This document shows positions 62,921 to 64,000 of a DNA stretch of 64,000 bases, in pieces. This stretch comes from Peteryoungia wuzhouensis. Lineage in GTDB: Bacteria; Pseudomonadota; Alphaproteobacteria; Rhizobiales; Rhizobiaceae. The position numbers and the translations under genes are program-made. A model generated the notes under the pieces. That model did no database searches. It saw only the letters and a program-made list of their open reading frames with translations, and was not told where the DNA came from. The stretch spans positions 496,001 to 560,000 of the forward strand of contig NZ_QJRY01000002.1 of NCBI RefSeq assembly GCF_003205195.1. The letters are read 5' to 3'. Every line of letters begins with the position of its first letter. The first letter of the stretch is position 1.

Positions 62921-64000
62921 TCAGAGCGGGGGCCGCCTGTCCTTCCAGGGACGCGCCTGCTCCAGCTGGCCCGCAAGCGAAAACAGCGTCTCCTCGTCGG
63001 CAAAGCGACCGACGAACTGCATGCCGATGGGCAGCCCCTCCTCAGACCAGCCAATCGGCACCGACATCGCCGGCTGCCCGGTGACATTGAAGACCGGGGT
63101 CCAGGGAATGAACTCGAAGGTCTGCGCCGCCAGTTGCTCGGCAATCCCGAGTTTCTTCAAGAGCCAGCCACCACCGACATGACCCAGCACTTTGAGAAGC
63201 GCCTTCTCTGCTGCGGACGGCTGCAGCGCGCCGATCTTGACCGGCAGCGACGACAGGACCGGCGTCATCAGCACATCGTAATTCTGGAAGAAGCCGAGCA
63301 CGGAACGGCTGGACAGCTTCAGATAGCGATGTGCCGCAATGAGTTCCGCCGCCGAAAACCCATCCCCCAGCAATCCCATGCCGAAGGACGAGGCGTCGTA
63401 GTCTCCCGGACGGATGCGCACGCCGAAGGTCTTGGCGGTGAATTCGATATCGGCACGCAGCTCACCGGCAAGGGCGGTGAGGAAGGCCATGGAAAATTCC
63501 TCGCGATCGACACGCGGTGCGGCCTCGACGATCTCATGGCCGAGATCGGCAAGAAGCCGTGTCGCCTCGTCGAAGGCCGCAACGACCTCCGCCGACACCG
63601 CCTTGCCGAGCATCGGCGTTTTCGACACCGCGATCTTCAGCCGCGCCGGGCTACGGGAGACCGCGTCAAGGAACGAGCCGACAAAGACCGGCAGCGGGTG
63701 CGGCGATCCGATGTCGGGACCATGCGTGGCATCAAGGACCGCCGCGCTGTCGCGAACCGTCCGGGTCAACACATGTTCGATGGCAAATCCCGACCAGGCA
63801 TCGCCGATAAAGGGACCCGCAGGGGTGCGCCCCCGCGTCGGTTTCATCCCGAAGACACCGCAGGCCGAAGCCGGGATGCGGATCGATCCGCCGCCATCGC
63901 CGCCCGATGCGATCGGCACCATGCCGCTTGCGACCGCTGCAGCCGACCCGCCCGAAGAGCCGCCGGGCGTGCGGGTCAGATCCCACGGATTGTAAGCAGG
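62921..64000 (-). CDS. Amidase (amidase-signature family), 5' partial
   Basis: The frame is open to the right edge of the window, so the start lies outside. The visible 359 residues begin in the amidase signature: [15 protein letters not shown], with the catalytic serine of the Ser-cisSer-Lys triad, then [14 protein letters not shown]. The C-terminal part ends [28 protein letters not shown]. The upstream lysine of the triad would be outside. It hydrolyses an amide; GatA is less likely, as neither gatB nor gatC is adjacent. It converges with the zinc dehydrogenase gene after 20 bp. Confidence 0.92.
   Translation of the reverse strand, partial: PAYNPWDLTRTPGGSSGGSAAAVASGMVPIASGGDGGGSIRIPASACGVFGMKPTRGRTPAGPFIGDAWSGFAIEHVLTRTVRDSAAVLDATHGPDIGSPHPLPVFVGSFLDAVSRSPARLKIAVSKTPMLGKAVSAEVVAAFDEATRLLADLGHEIVEAAPRVDREEFSMAFLTALAGELRADIEFTAKTFGVRIRPGDYDASSFGMGLLGDGFSAAELIAAHRYLKLSSRSVLGFFQNYDVLMTPVLSSLPVKIGALQPSAAEKALLKVLGHVGGGWLLKKLGIAEQLAAQTFEFIPWTPVFNVTGQPAMSVPIGWSEEGLPIGMQFVGRFADEETLFSLAGQLEQARPWKDRRPPL

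Overview
The window reads as a chromosomal segment of an alphaproteobacterium of the Rhizobiaceae (Rhizobium/Agrobacterium-like). This rests on the high G+C content with GC-ending codons, a rpoD, dnaG, GatB/YqeY and carA neighbourhood, a methyltransferase-fused ArsR regulator beside metF, many POTA-type and Tat-exported solute-binding proteins, and a palindromic intergenic element of the kind seen repeated in rhizobial genomes. No phage, insertion sequence, integrase or CRISPR array is visible. The organism is inferred from gene content, not from a database search.

Layout. 1-2.4 kb: a GH25 muramidase (5' end outside the window), an MltB-like lytic transglycosylase and a 25-residue membrane peptide. 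2.5-6.3 kb: metF with its fused ArsR/methyltransferase regulator, then ettA. 6.5-10.4 kb: a serine hydrolase and a two-gene operon of a family III CoA-transferase and a ThDP enzyme. 10.5-11.3 kb: a TacAT-type toxin-antitoxin pair. 11.5-16.6 kb: RidA, a DUF442 protein, a MarR/DUF4432 operon, an L,D-transpeptidase, an orphan ParA and a small exported protein. 16.7-29.5 kb: a large catabolic and transport block. 29.6-31.7 kb: an orphan Tat-exported binding protein and a PP2C-like phosphatase. 31.8-37.9 kb: metH, an AGE-family sugar epimerase/isomerase and a SIMPL protein. 38.1-40.5 kb: tRNA-Ile2 and a patch of small unrecognised genes. 40.6-46.1 kb: YjbQ, UPF0303, SnoaL-like, ArgP/LysE, a DUF930 protein, VapBC and DUF2798. 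46.2-54.7 kb: the housekeeping stretch rpoD, adenylate cyclase, dnaG, a broken brnT with intact brnA, YqeY and carA. 54.8-64 kb: an AT-richer exported hydrolase, a MATE exporter, DUF2938, a zinc metallopeptidase, a DUF2306/LytTR pair, GST, a zinc alcohol dehydrogenase and a truncated amidase.

How genes work together. metF and metH, 31 kb apart, supply and use methyl-folate for methionine regeneration. Both carry a near-identical 20-bp palindrome upstream, the likely operator of the ArsR-methyltransferase protein (SahR-like). The block at 16.7-23.3 kb encodes an amino-acid permease, a glutamine-synthetase-like ligase, an iron alcohol dehydrogenase, an aldehyde dehydrogenase and an N-formylglutamate-amidohydrolase-like hydrolase, divergent from an RpiR regulator. 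The set is chemically complete for taking up an amino alcohol, gamma-glutamylating it, oxidising it stepwise and hydrolysing the gamma-glutamyl product. Next to it lie a complete ABC importer and a zinc alcohol dehydrogenase. Two of the three toxin-antitoxin loci are damaged on the toxin side: vapC has a 3' frameshift and brnT is internally deleted.
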